DNA of 64,000 bases from Pseudomonas putida NBRC 14164 (lineage in GTDB: Bacteria; Pseudomonadota; Gammaproteobacteria; Pseudomonadales; Pseudomonadaceae), in assembly GCF_000412675.1 (NCBI RefSeq), contig NC_021505.1, forward strand, positions 5,512,501 through 5,576,500. Reading direction: 5' to 3'. Under the pieces are notes generated by a model. It was not told where the DNA came from, searched no databases, and saw only the letters and a list, made by a program, of their open reading frames with translations. Shown here one piece after another: positions 17,644 to 26,454 of the stretch. The position numbers were made by a program, and so were the translations under genes. The number at the start of each line of letters is the position of its first letter. Position 1 is the first letter of the stretch.

Positions 17644-18657
17644 ATGTCGGCGGTACGCATCGGCCCATACACACTACGCAACAACCTGATCCTCGCGCCC
17701 ATGGCCGGGGTCACGGACCAGCCTTTCCGTACACTTTGCAAGCGCCTGGGCGCGGGCATGGTGGTGTCGGAGATGGTCTCCAGCGACATGAGCCTGTGGA
17801 ACAGCCGCAAGTCGAGCCTGCGCCGCATCCATGAAGGTGATCCCGAGCCACGCTCGGTGCAGATCGCCGGTGGTGATGCGCAGATGATGGCTGCGGCAGC
17901 AAAGGCCAACGTCGAAGCGGGTGCCCAGATCATCGACATCAACATGGGCTGCCCGGCAAAAAAAGTCTGCAACAAAGCTGCAGGCTCTGCTTTATTGAGA
18001 GATGAAGCCTTGGTCAGCGAGATCCTCCACGCCGTGGTCGGCGCTGTGGACGTCCCGGTGACCCTGAAGATCCGCACCGGTTGGGACCGGGCAAACAAGA
18101 ACGGCCTGAACGTGGCGAAGATCGCCGAACAGGCCGGCATCCAGGCGCTGGCGGTGCATGGCCGCACACGCGCCGACCTGTACACCGGCGAAGCCGAATA
18201 CGACACCATCGCGGCCATCAAGCAAGCGGTGTCTATCCCGGTTTTTGCCAATGGCGATATCACTTCGCCAGAAAAGGCCCGGGCGGTGCTGGATGCCACC
18301 GGGGTCGACGGCCTGTTGATCGGCCGGGCTGCCCAGGGGCGGCCATGGATCTTTCGCGAGATCGAGCATTACCTGCGCACTGGCGAATACCTGCCAGCGC
18401 CGCAACTGGACGAAGTGGAACGCATCCTGCTGGAGCACCTGGCCGCGTTGCATGCCTTTTATGGCGATGTGATGGGCGTACGTATCGCCCGCAAGCACGT
18501 GGGCTGGTACCTGGCAACACGACCCGGCGGCAAGGAGTTTCGCTCCCGGTTCAACGCTTTGGAAGACACACAAGCGCAGTGCGCCAACGTTCGTGCGTTT
18601 TTCAGCGAGCGTCGACAGAGCCTTGAGACAGAGGACGGACAAGGGGTGGCCGCATGA
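17644..18657 (+). CDS. dusB: tRNA-dihydrouridine synthase B
   Basis: DusB reduces specific uridines in the tRNA D-loop to dihydrouridine with FMN and NADPH. The 337-residue product starts at MSAVRIGPYTLRNN. FMN site LAPMAGVTDQPFRTLC, catalytic cysteine in NMGCPAKKVCNKAAGSALL, and VHGRTRADLYTGEAEYD are all present. The stop overlaps the fis start in the classical dusB-fis operon. This makes dusB the promoter-proximal gene and couples Fis synthesis to its transcript. Confidence 0.97.
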   Translation: MSAVRIGPYTLRNNLILAPMAGVTDQPFRTLCKRLGAGMVVSEMVSSDMSLWNSRKSSLRRIHEGDPEPRSVQIAGGDAQMMAAAAKANVEAGAQIIDINMGCPAKKVCNKAAGSALLRDEALVSEILHAVVGAVDVPVTLKIRTGWDRANKNGLNVAKIAEQAGIQALAVHGRTRADLYTGEAEYDTIAAIKQAVSIPVFANGDITSPEKARAVLDATGVDGLLIGRAAQGRPWIFREIEHYLRTGEYLPAPQLDEVERILLEHLAALHAFYGDVMGVRIARKHVGWYLATRPGGKEFRSRFNALEDTQAQCANVRAFFSERRQSLETEDGQGVAA

Positions 18658-18974
18658 CGATGATGACCGAGAATTTTGTGAGTGGAACAACGCCCGTGAG
18701 CGACAACGCCAACCTGAAACAGCACCTCAATACGCCGAGCGAAGAGGGCCAGACCCTTCGCGACAGCGTCGAGAAGGCGCTGCACAACTACTTCGCCCAC
18801 CTGGAAGGCGCGACCGTGACGGACGTGTACAACCTGGTGCTCTCCGAAGTGGAGGCGCCACTGCTCGAAAGCGTGATGAACTACGTGAAGGGCAACCAGA
18901 CCAAGGCCAGCGAGATGCTCGGGCTGAACCGAGGCACCCTGCGCAAGAAGCTCAAGCAGTACGACTTGCTGTAA
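18654..18974 (+). CDS. fis: Nucleoid-associated regulator Fis
   Basis: Fis is a small dimeric DNA-bending protein that organises the nucleoid and controls growth-rate-dependent genes. The 106-residue product has the N-terminal beta-hairpin region, helices with LRDSVEKALHNYFAHLEG, and the C-terminal helix-turn-helix NQTKASEMLGLNRGTLRKKLKQYDLL, nearly identical to the enterobacterial one. It overlaps the dusB stop by four bases. A strong terminator follows within 20 bases. The ATG at 18654 or the nearby ATG at 18663 could be used. Confidence 0.97.
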   Translation: MTMMTENFVSGTTPVSDNANLKQHLNTPSEEGQTLRDSVEKALHNYFAHLEGATVTDVYNLVLSEVEAPLLESVMNYVKGNQTKASEMLGLNRGTLRKKLKQYDLL

Positions 18975-18991
18975 GCCAGAATCCCAACCAG

Positions 18992-19025
18992 AAAAGGCGG
19001 CTCCCTGAACAGAGGCGCCTTTTTT
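18992..19025 (+). terminator. Rho-independent terminator after fis
   Basis: An AAAAGGCG stem arm pairs with CGCCTTTT across an 18-base loop, ending in a run of six T residues. It closes the dusB-fis operon and separates it from purH. Confidence 0.88.
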
Positions 19026-19055
19026 GCAGACTCCACCGCGTTATTGGAACCCGAA

Positions 19056-20663
19056 ATGACCGACCAGACTACCCGCCTGCCAGTCCGCCGCGCCCTGATC
19101 AGCGTCTCCGACAAGACCGGTATCCTCGAATTCGCCCGTGAGCTGCAGCAGCTCGGTGTCGAGATCCTGTCCACCGGCGGCACCTACAAGCTGCTCAAGG
19201 ACAACGGCGTGAACGCGGTGGAAGTGGCCGACTACACCGGCTTTGCCGAAATGATGGCTGGCCGGGTCAAGACCCTGCACCCGAAAATCCACGGCGGCAT
19301 CCTCGGCCGTCGCGGCACCGACGACGCCATCATGAACGAGCACGGCATCAAGCCGATCGACCTGGTTGCGGTCAACCTGTACCCGTTCGAAGCCACCATT
19401 TCCAAGCCTGGCTGTGACCTGCCGACCGCCATCGAGAACATCGACATCGGCGGCCCGACCATGGTCCGTTCGGCAGCCAAGAACCACAAAGACGTCGCCA
19501 TCGTGGTCAACGCCAGCGACTACGCCGGCATCGTCGACGGCCTCAAGGCCGGCGGCCTGACCTACGCCCAGCGCTTCGACCTGATGCTCAAGGCGTTCGA
19601 GCACACTGCAGCCTACGACGGCATGATCGCCAACTACATGGGCACCATCGACCAGGCCAAGGACACCCTTTCGACTTCCGCACGCAGCGAATTCCCGCGC
19701 ACCTTCAACAGCCAGTTTGTCAAGGCCCAGGAAATGCGCTACGGCGAGAACCCGCACCAGAGCGCGGCGTTCTACGTAGAAGCCAAAAAAGGCGAAGCCA
19801 GCATTTCCACCGCCACCCAGCTGCAGGGCAAGGAACTGTCGTTCAACAACGTGGCCGACACCGACGCCGCGCTGGAGTGCGTGAAGAGCTTCGTCAAGCC
19901 CGCCTGTGTCATCGTCAAGCACGCCAACCCGTGCGGCGTGGCCGTTGTGCCTGAAGACGAAGGCGGCATCCGCAAGGCCTACGACCTGGCCTACGCCACC
20001 GACACCGAGTCGGCCTTCGGCGGCATCATTGCCTTCAACCGCGAACTGGACGGCGAAACCGCCAAGGCCATCGTCGAGCGCCAGTTCGTCGAAGTGATCA
20101 TCGCCCCGAAAATTTCCCAGGCTGCCCGCGACGTGGTAGCTGCCAAGCAGAACGTACGCCTGCTGGAGTGCGGCGAGTGGCCAGCTGAGCGCGCTGCCGG
20201 TTGGGACTTCAAGCGCGTCAACGGTGGCCTGCTGGTGCAAAGCCGCGATATCGGCATGATCACCGCAGACGACCTGAAGATCGTCACCAAGCGTGCCCCG
20301 ACCGAGCAAGAAGTCCACGACCTGGTGTTTGCCTGGAAAGTGGCCAAGTTCGTCAAGTCCAACGCCATTGTCTACGCCAAGCAGCGCCAGACCATCGGCG
20401 TCGGCGCTGGCCAGATGAGCCGCGTCAACTCCGCCCGCATTGCTGCAATCAAGGCCGAGCATGCTGGCCTGCAAGTGCAAGGCGCAGTCATGGCATCGGA
20501 TGCGTTCTTCCCGTTCCGTGATGGCATCGACAATGCGGCTAAAGTGGGTATCAGCGCCGTGATCCAGCCGGGTGGCTCGATGCGTGATGCCGAGGTCATT
20601 GCCGCTGCCGATGAGGCAGGTATCGCGATGGTATTCACCGGTATGCGCCACTTCCGCCACTGA
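19056..20663 (+). CDS. purH: Bifunctional AICAR formyltransferase/IMP cyclohydrolase
   Basis: PurH makes the last two steps to IMP: formyl transfer from 10-formyltetrahydrofolate to AICAR, then ring closure. The 535-residue length is typical. The N-terminal MGS-like cyclohydrolase domain begins RRALISVSDKTGILEFARELQQLGVEILSTGGTYKLL. The C-terminal formyltransferase holds the KHANPCGVA motif with the catalytic Lys-His. The start is MTDQTTRLPVRR, with an in-frame ATG four codons upstream rejected. It is 182 bases before purD on the same strand. Confidence 0.97.
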   Translation: MTDQTTRLPVRRALISVSDKTGILEFARELQQLGVEILSTGGTYKLLKDNGVNAVEVADYTGFAEMMAGRVKTLHPKIHGGILGRRGTDDAIMNEHGIKPIDLVAVNLYPFEATISKPGCDLPTAIENIDIGGPTMVRSAAKNHKDVAIVVNASDYAGIVDGLKAGGLTYAQRFDLMLKAFEHTAAYDGMIANYMGTIDQAKDTLSTSARSEFPRTFNSQFVKAQEMRYGENPHQSAAFYVEAKKGEASISTATQLQGKELSFNNVADTDAALECVKSFVKPACVIVKHANPCGVAVVPEDEGGIRKAYDLAYATDTESAFGGIIAFNRELDGETAKAIVERQFVEVIIAPKISQAARDVVAAKQNVRLLECGEWPAERAAGWDFKRVNGGLLVQSRDIGMITADDLKIVTKRAPTEQEVHDLVFAWKVAKFVKSNAIVYAKQRQTIGVGAGQMSRVNSARIAAIKAEHAGLQVQGAVMASDAFFPFRDGIDNAAKVGISAVIQPGGSMRDAEVIAAADEAGIAMVFTGMRHFRH

Positions 20664-20708
20664 TTTACGGCAATCGGCCGCACTGAAGCAGGCATCTGCT
20701 GCGTTGGG

Positions 20709-20762
20709 GCCGGTTCCGCTGATGCTCATTGCCAGAAGGCAACTCCGCTCATCGGAACCGGC
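20709..20762 (+). promoter_or_regulatory. Nested stem-loop in the purH-purD spacer
   Basis: Outer arms GCCGGTTCCG (20709-20718) and CGGAACCGGC (20753-20762) pair perfectly. Inside, TTGCC-AGAA-GGCAA (20729-20742) makes a second hairpin. There is no T run directly after. It may be a structured purD leader, an RNA processing site between purH and purD, or simply a palindromic repeat. Confidence 0.5.
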
Positions 20763-20845
20763 ACCGCCTTGCATCTACCTGCTTCATTGCGACCTCGTAC
20801 AGCGTGAGGCTTCGCTTCGCGCCCGAAAGAATTCGAGGTTTTGAC

Positions 20846-22141
20846 ATGAAAGTTTTGATCATCGGCAGCGGCGGCCGTGAGCACGCCCTGGCCTGGAAAG
20901 TTGCCCAGGACCCACGCGTCGAGAAAGTCTTCGTTGCCCCTGGCAACGCGGGTACCGCCATTGAAGCCAAGTGCGAGAACGTCGCCATCGACGTGTGCGC
21001 TCTGGAACAACTGGCCGACTTCGCCGAGAAGAACGTCGACCTGACCATCGTCGGCCCGGAAGCACCGCTGGTCATCGGTGTGGTCGACCTGTTCCGCAGC
21101 CGTGGCCTGGACTGCTTCGGCCCAACCAAGGGTGCGGCCCAGCTGGAAGGCTCCAAGGCCTTCACCAAGGACTTCCTGGCGCGTCACAAGATCCCGACCG
21201 CCGACTACCAGAACTTCACCGAAATCGAGCCGGCGCTGGCCTACCTGCAGGAAAAAGGTGCGCCGATCGTGATCAAGGCCGACGGCCTGGCTGCGGGCAA
21301 AGGCGTGATCGTCGCCATGACCCTCGAAGAAGCCGAAGCCGCCGTGCGTGACATGCTGGCCGGCAACGCTTTCGGTGAAGCCGGTTCGCGTGTGGTGATC
21401 GAAGAGTTCCTCGACGGCGAAGAAGCCAGCTTCATCGTCATGGTCGACGGCCACAACGTGCTGCCCATGGCCACCAGCCAGGACCACAAGCGCGTCGGCG
21501 ACCAGGACACCGGCCCGAACACGGGCGGCATGGGTGCCTACTCCCCTGCCCCGGTCGTTACCGCCGACGTGCACCAGCGCGTGATGGACCAGGTAATCTG
21601 GCCAACCGTGCGCGGCATGGCCGAGGAAGGCAACGTCTACACCGGCTTCCTCTATGCTGGCCTGATGATCGACAAGGCAGGCAACCCCAAGGTCATCGAG
21701 TTCAACTGCCGCTTCGGCGACCCAGAGACCCAGCCAGTCATGCTGCGCCTGGAGTCGAGCCTGGTGCTGCTGATCGAAGCCGCCTTCGCCAAGGCGCTGG
21801 ACAAGGTCGAAGCCCAGTGGGACCCACGTCCGAGCCTGGGCGTTGTGCTGGCGGCTGGCGGTTACCCGGGCGACTACGCCAAGGGCGACGTGATCAGTGG
21901 CCTGGACGCAGCAGCCAAGATCGAAGGCAAGGTATTCCATGCCGGTACTTCGCTCAAGGACGGCCAAGTGGCCACCAATGGCGGGCGCGTGCTGTGCGCC
22001 ACGGCAATGGGCAGCACGGTTGCCGATGCGCAGCAGCAGGCTTACCGCCTGGCCAGGGAAGTAAGCTGGAACGGTAGCTTCTACCGCACTGACATCGGCT
22101 ACCGGGCCATCGCCCGAGAGCGCGGTGAGCACCAGCAGTAA
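20846..22141 (+). CDS. purD: Phosphoribosylamine-glycine ligase (GAR synthetase)
   Basis: PurD ligates glycine to phosphoribosylamine with ATP, step two of purine synthesis. The 431-residue protein starts MKVLIIGSGGREHALAWK. It shows the ATP-grasp fold, with IVIKADGLAAGKGVIVAM and NTGGMGAYSPAPVV and the metal site VIEFNCRFGDPETQ. The purH-purD order is conserved in pseudomonads, and retS follows. The long spacer with a stem-loop means purD may have some regulation of its own. Confidence 0.97.
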   Translation: MKVLIIGSGGREHALAWKVAQDPRVEKVFVAPGNAGTAIEAKCENVAIDVCALEQLADFAEKNVDLTIVGPEAPLVIGVVDLFRSRGLDCFGPTKGAAQLEGSKAFTKDFLARHKIPTADYQNFTEIEPALAYLQEKGAPIVIKADGLAAGKGVIVAMTLEEAEAAVRDMLAGNAFGEAGSRVVIEEFLDGEEASFIVMVDGHNVLPMATSQDHKRVGDQDTGPNTGGMGAYSPAPVVTADVHQRVMDQVIWPTVRGMAEEGNVYTGFLYAGLMIDKAGNPKVIEFNCRFGDPETQPVMLRLESSLVLLIEAAFAKALDKVEAQWDPRPSLGVVLAAGGYPGDYAKGDVISGLDAAAKIEGKVFHAGTSLKDGQVATNGGRVLCATAMGSTVADAQQQAYRLAREVSWNGSFYRTDIGYRAIARERGEHQQ

Positions 22142-22154
22142 GCACTACCGGAGC

Positions 22155-22228
22155 GCCGTGCCGCCCAGGGCTGTCCACCGCCCGGTGCACGGCATCCGGC
22201 TCGTCGACAAGGCCCGGCACGGGCCTTG
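22155..22228 (+). promoter_or_regulatory. Two hairpins between purD and retS
   Basis: GCCGTGC (22155-22161) pairs with GCACGGC (22187-22193), and CAAGGCCCG (22208-22216) pairs with CGGGCCTTG (22220-22228). Neither has a clear T tract. They may be a weak purD terminator or structure in the retS leader. Confidence 0.45.
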
Positions 22229-22291
22229 CCTTCGACTTGGCGCGCCGCGCATAGTTAGTACCCGGCACATCGGCTAAGAAGGGATTTCGTA

Positions 22292-25063
22292 GTGCGTCGG
22301 CTTCGGATTGCCTCAGCTCTGATCGTCACCTTGTTGACCTTGCTCTGCATGTTCCCGGCTGCAGCCGAACATGACGGAGGCTGGACCGTTTTGCTCGACG
22401 AACAGGCCAACCTGCAACTGAGCGATGTACGCTCGGAGCGCTACCGCAACCAGTTCAGCCCGCTGGTGCTTACCGAGCTGGATGCCGCCCCGCCGGAACA
22501 GGCCTTGTGGCTGCACTACCGCCTGGAACCAGGCGACCAGGAGCAACTGCTACGGGTATTCGCCCCCGACCTGTCTGGCCTTGATCTCTACGCCCTCGAA
22601 GGCGACCAACTTCTGCGTCAGCTGCACCACGGGCGCCAGGCCGGCAATGCCAGCCCGACCCTGCGTGGCAGCGACCATGTACTGCCCCTGCCCAACAGCA
22701 AGCAACCGCTGGATATCTACCTGCGCCTGGTTTCCGAGCACCAGTTGCGCCCAGCCATCAGCCTGGAACCTGCGGCCGTAGCCGCCTCGGACCAGAGCCA
22801 GCCACTGCTGTTCGGCATGCTGTTCGGCGGCCTGGTCATGTTGATCCTGCACAACCTGATCCGCTTCCTCTACAGCCGCTCGACCACCACCCTGATCCTT
22901 GCGCTATACCACGGCCTGATGCTGCTCAGCGGCCTGATCCTGCTGAACCTCAGCGGCCCCTGGTGGCACGTCTGGCACAACGCACAAACCCCGGCCGCCT
23001 ACCTGACACTGGTACTGGCCGGCCTGGCGGGGCTGTATTTTACCCAACACTTCTTCAACCCGTGCAACTCACCCCGGCTTAACCGCCTGCTGCAGGGCGA
23101 AATGCTGGTGGTGGGGGTCAGCGGGCTGGTGCTGTTGTTTGTCGACACCCTGCCCCTCAACCTGATGACCTACGCCCTGATGGCCTTGGGCAGCGTTAGC
23201 ATGCTGCTGGTCAGCAGCTACCACTGGTACCGGGGTTACGCGCCTGGGCGCCTGTTCAGCCTGGCCATGGTGGTGTTCAACCTGGGCGGCCTGGTGCTGC
23301 TGCCGGCACTGCTGGGCCTGACCCGCACCTCGACGCCCTGGCTGCTGTGCGTGCTGCTGGGGCTGGCCGTTGCCAGCGGCCTGCTGCTCAACCTGGCAGT
23401 CAGCGAGCGCCTGCGCCGCATGAGCGAGGAGCGCTTCAGCGCCAGCCGCGCCCTGGCCGCCAGCGATGCCGAAATAAACGCCAAGGCCGAGTTCCTGGCC
23501 AAGATCAGCCACGAAATCCGCACCCCCATGAACGGCGTGCTGGGCATGACCGAGCTGCTGCTGGGCACACCGCTGTCCGTCAAACAACGTGACTACGTGC
23601 AGACCATCCACAGCGCCGGCAACGAGCTGCTGACGCTGATCAACGAGATTCTCGACATTTCCAAGCTGGAGTCCCGGCAGATCGAACTGGATGACGTGCA
23701 GTTCGACCTCAACGCGCTGATCGAGGACTGCCTGAACATCTTCCGCGCCAAGGCCGAACAGCAGAACATCGAGCTGATCAGCTTTACCCAGCCGCAAGTA
23801 CCGCGGGTGATCAGCGGCGACCCGACACGCCTGCGCCAAGCCTTGTCGAGCCTGCTGGAAAACGCCCTGAAAAACACCGACCAGGGCGAGATCCTGCTGG
23901 TCGTGGCACTGGACCAACGGGGTGAGCTACCGCGCCTGCGCATCGCCGTGCAGGACAGCGGCGAGCCGTTGGCCGCCGCAGACCGTGAAGCCTTGTTGCA
24001 GGCCGAGTTGCACAGCCACCACTTCCTGTCCAGCAACAAGCTGGGTGGCCACCTTGGGTTGGTCATCGCCAAACAGCTGATCGGCCTGATGCAGGGCGAG
24101 TTCGGCATCAAGAGCAGCACCGGCATGGGCAACACCCTGTGGTTGACCCTGCCGCTGGACCCTTCTCGCCTGGAACAGCCACCGACCGACCTCGACAGCC
24201 CGCTGCGCGATGCCCGCGTGCTGGTGGTGGACGACAATGACACCTGCCGCAAGGTGCTGGTGCAACAATGCAGCGCGTGGGGCATGAACGTCAGCGCAGT
24301 GCCATCAGGCAAGGAAGCCCTGGCCCTTCTGCGCACCAAGGCCCACCTGCGCGACTACTTCGACGCGGTGCTGCTGGACCAGAACATGCCCGGCATGACC
24401 GGCATGCAGCTGGCCGCCAAGATCAAGGAAGACCCGAGCCTGAACCACGACATCCTGGTGGTGATGCTCACCGGCATCAGCAATGCGCCGAGCAAGGTCA
24501 TCGCACGCAATGCCGGGGTGAAGCGGATACTTGCCAAGCCGGTGGCCGGCTACACGCTGAAAACCACCCTGGCCGAAGAACTGGCCCAACGCGGCCGCGA
24601 TCAGGCAGTGCCGGCCAGCCTGCCCGGTGTCCCGCAGGCACTGGACCTGCCCGGCGACTTCCGCGTGCTGGTTGCCGAAGACAACAGCATTTCCACCAAG
24701 GTGATACGCGGCATGCTTGGCAAGCTGAACCTTGAGCCGGACACCGCGTGCAATGGCGAAGAGGCCCTGCAGGCGATGAAAAACCAGCGCTATGACCTGG
24801 TGCTGATGGACTGCGAAATGCCGATTCTGGACGGTTTCTCGGCCACCCAGCAGCTGCGCGCCTGGGAAACCGCCAACCAGCGCCAGCGCACCCCGGTGGT
24901 GGCACTGACCGCGCACATTCTTACAGAACACAAGGAACGCGCCCGCCTGGCGGGCATGGACGGCCACATGGCCAAGCCGGTCGAGCTGTCGCAGTTGCGC
25001 GAGCTGATCCAGTACTGGGCCAATCACCGGGAAGCCAAGGTAGACCCGGCGCATACTTCCTGA
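22292..25063 (+). CDS. retS: Hybrid sensor kinase RetS (7TMR-DISM, HisKA-like, two receivers)
   Basis: RetS is the orphan hybrid sensor that restrains the Gac/Rsm pathway by interacting with GacS, so it sets the planktonic-to-biofilm balance. The 923-residue product has a GTG start, signal peptide ending near AAAEHDGG, a periplasmic DISMED2-type domain, seven membrane segments (about 170-385), HisKA with AKISHEIRTPMNG (His407), a degenerate ATPase domain and two receivers with phosphorylatable Asp696 and Asp840. The ATPase G boxes deviate (DSGEP and GGHLGL), as reported for RetS. The position after purD supports the identification. Confidence 0.93.
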   Translation: MRRLRIASALIVTLLTLLCMFPAAAEHDGGWTVLLDEQANLQLSDVRSERYRNQFSPLVLTELDAAPPEQALWLHYRLEPGDQEQLLRVFAPDLSGLDLYALEGDQLLRQLHHGRQAGNASPTLRGSDHVLPLPNSKQPLDIYLRLVSEHQLRPAISLEPAAVAASDQSQPLLFGMLFGGLVMLILHNLIRFLYSRSTTTLILALYHGLMLLSGLILLNLSGPWWHVWHNAQTPAAYLTLVLAGLAGLYFTQHFFNPCNSPRLNRLLQGEMLVVGVSGLVLLFVDTLPLNLMTYALMALGSVSMLLVSSYHWYRGYAPGRLFSLAMVVFNLGGLVLLPALLGLTRTSTPWLLCVLLGLAVASGLLLNLAVSERLRRMSEERFSASRALAASDAEINAKAEFLAKISHEIRTPMNGVLGMTELLLGTPLSVKQRDYVQTIHSAGNELLTLINEILDISKLESRQIELDDVQFDLNALIEDCLNIFRAKAEQQNIELISFTQPQVPRVISGDPTRLRQALSSLLENALKNTDQGEILLVVALDQRGELPRLRIAVQDSGEPLAAADREALLQAELHSHHFLSSNKLGGHLGLVIAKQLIGLMQGEFGIKSSTGMGNTLWLTLPLDPSRLEQPPTDLDSPLRDARVLVVDDNDTCRKVLVQQCSAWGMNVSAVPSGKEALALLRTKAHLRDYFDAVLLDQNMPGMTGMQLAAKIKEDPSLNHDILVVMLTGISNAPSKVIARNAGVKRILAKPVAGYTLKTTLAEELAQRGRDQAVPASLPGVPQALDLPGDFRVLVAEDNSISTKVIRGMLGKLNLEPDTACNGEEALQAMKNQRYDLVLMDCEMPILDGFSATQQLRAWETANQRQRTPVVALTAHILTEHKERARLAGMDGHMAKPVELSQLRELIQYWANHREAKVDPAHTS

Positions 25064-25084
25064 TCTGTAGTGCCTGTACTGGCC

Positions 25085-25170
25085 TCATCGCCGGCAAGCC
25101 AGCTCCCACCTCGATCGCATCGTTCTCAAGCCATGTGCAGTACCTGTGGGAGCTGGCTTGCCGGCGATGA
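25085..25170. repeat. REP-like pair, GCCGGCAAGCCAGC variant
   Basis: Inverted copies of TCATCGCCGGCAAGCCAGCT and its complement, a variant of the REP core with GCCGGCAAGCCAGC in place of GCGGGCAAGCCCGC. It lies between retS and the MarC gene. Confidence 0.85.
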
Positions 25171-25237
25171 GGCCAGTGAAGACAACCACAATGCTGCTGA
25201 TACACTTCCCGTCAACTTCCCTGCAAGGGGCTACCCC

Positions 25238-25834
25238 ATGCTCCATGAGTTGTTCAGCGTCTACCTGAAAATGCTTGTGCTCTACAGCCCGTTCTTCGTG
25301 CTGTCGTGCTTCATCAGCCTGACCCGCGGCCACTCCAGCAAGGAGCGCAAGCAACTGGCCTGGAAGGTAGCCTTCGCAGCCCTGCTCGCCAGCGTGCTGC
25401 TGTACCTGTTCGGTCGGGTGATCTTCGGCATTTTCGGCATCACCGCCGACGCCTTCCGCATCGGTGCGGGCAGCGTGCTGTTCATCTCGGCATTGGGTAT
25501 GGCCCAGGGCAAGCCAGCGGTGCAGGCCGACAACGTGCAGCAGGATGTGACCATCGTGCCACTGACCATTCCGCTGACGGTTGGTCCCGGCACCATCGGG
25601 GCCCTGCTGGTGATGGGTGTGAGCCAGCCGCACTGGGACGACAAACTGCTGGCCATCGTCAGTATCGCGCTGGCCAGTTTCACTGTCGGCCTGGTGCTTT
25701 ACCTGTCCCACGGTATCGAGCGGATCCTGGGCGACCAGGGCCTGCAGATCGTCAGCCGTCTGATGGGGCTGTTCGTCTGTGCCCTGGCGGCGCAGATCAT
25801 TTTTACAGGGATCAAAGGGTACCTGGTGCCTTAG
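25238..25834 (+). CDS. MarC family (UPF0056) inner-membrane protein
   Basis: A 198-residue polytopic protein with about six membrane segments. It contains the family-typical LYSPFFVLSCFISLTRGHSSKERKQLAWKVAF and TIVPLTIPLTVGPGTIGALLVMG. MarC family proteins have no proven transport substrate; earlier multiple-antibiotic-resistance links were not upheld. The ATG is preceded by AAGGGG. Its stop overlaps the convergent stop of the unknown gene at 25831 by three bases, an unusually tight junction. Confidence 0.92.
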   Translation: MLHELFSVYLKMLVLYSPFFVLSCFISLTRGHSSKERKQLAWKVAFAALLASVLLYLFGRVIFGIFGITADAFRIGAGSVLFISALGMAQGKPAVQADNVQQDVTIVPLTIPLTVGPGTIGALLVMGVSQPHWDDKLLAIVSIALASFTVGLVLYLSHGIERILGDQGLQIVSRLMGLFVCALAAQIIFTGIKGYLVP

Positions 25835-26454
25835 ATGGCATAGTCATGAATGCGCGCCAGGGATACCTTGACGACGCTTTCCTGCACTTTTGGCATTACG
25901 CTGTTCTCGAAGGCCAGAATATTGAACCGGACCAGCTCCGCACGCACATTCTTGTAACTGCGCTTGCGACTGATGAAACCTGCACTGAAAACAGACTGCT
26001 TGTCCGTTTCGTGGTAAATCACCATGTCGACACGGTTATTACCGGCCGGCGCACAGGCCAACACTTGAAAGTGCTGCATCTCGAATGCCTTTTTCTCAAG
26101 TTCCTTCAGCACCGACGGCTTGGTCAGCAACGCTTGAATGGACACTTTGACCGACGACGCAAAGCTGTCCCCGGCAGTTTTGGACAGGGTCTGCAGAACG
26201 TGATCCGTCTGTTGAGTACGCGTCTTGTCCGGCCAATGGATCTGCTCAGCCGTTACCGCATCCCACCCCATGAATTTGAGCTGGTTACGGTAATAAGCGA
26301 ACCAGTCTTTAATCAGCCCCTCTTTGAAAGCGGCCTCGGTGGCTCTTTCGGCCATTGCCAAGGCCAGCTTTACCTTGTTTTTCTGCGCGGCGTCGACGCC
26401 CGGCAAGAACGAAACAATCCCAGCGCCGATCACGGCAGATGTGGCTTCACTCAT
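25831..26454 (-). CDS. Hypothetical protein, member 1 of a three-gene paralogous cassette (last gene)
   Basis: A 207-residue soluble-looking protein of unknown function, with no signal peptide or strong membrane segment. The N-terminus reads FLPGVDAAQKN, then an alanine-rich helix (LAMAERATEAAFKEG) and WFAYYRNQLKFMGW. The same layout occurs in the two genes upstream. The C-terminal half has short beta-like strands (VDMVIYHETD) and a final helix ending VQESVVKVSLARIHDYAI. A good AGGAG site lies seven bases upstream. The ATG overlaps the previous gene's stop. Base composition looks less GC-biased than in flanking genes, by eye only. Confidence 0.85.
   Translation of the reverse strand: MSEATSAVIGAGIVSFLPGVDAAQKNKVKLALAMAERATEAAFKEGLIKDWFAYYRNQLKFMGWDAVTAEQIHWPDKTRTQQTDHVLQTLSKTAGDSFASSVKVSIQALLTKPSVLKELEKKAFEMQHFQVLACAPAGNNRVDMVIYHETDKQSVFSAGFISRKRSYKNVRAELVRFNILAFENSVMPKVQESVVKVSLARIHDYAI

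Noticed and set aside
19041..20774. Long open reading frame antisense to purH
   Set aside because: It is the mirror of a strongly conserved gene in high-GC DNA and its translation is low-complexity (runs of G, V, H, D). Similar antisense frames opposite purD, mrdA, dacA, cobL and the TonB receptor were rejected for the same reason.
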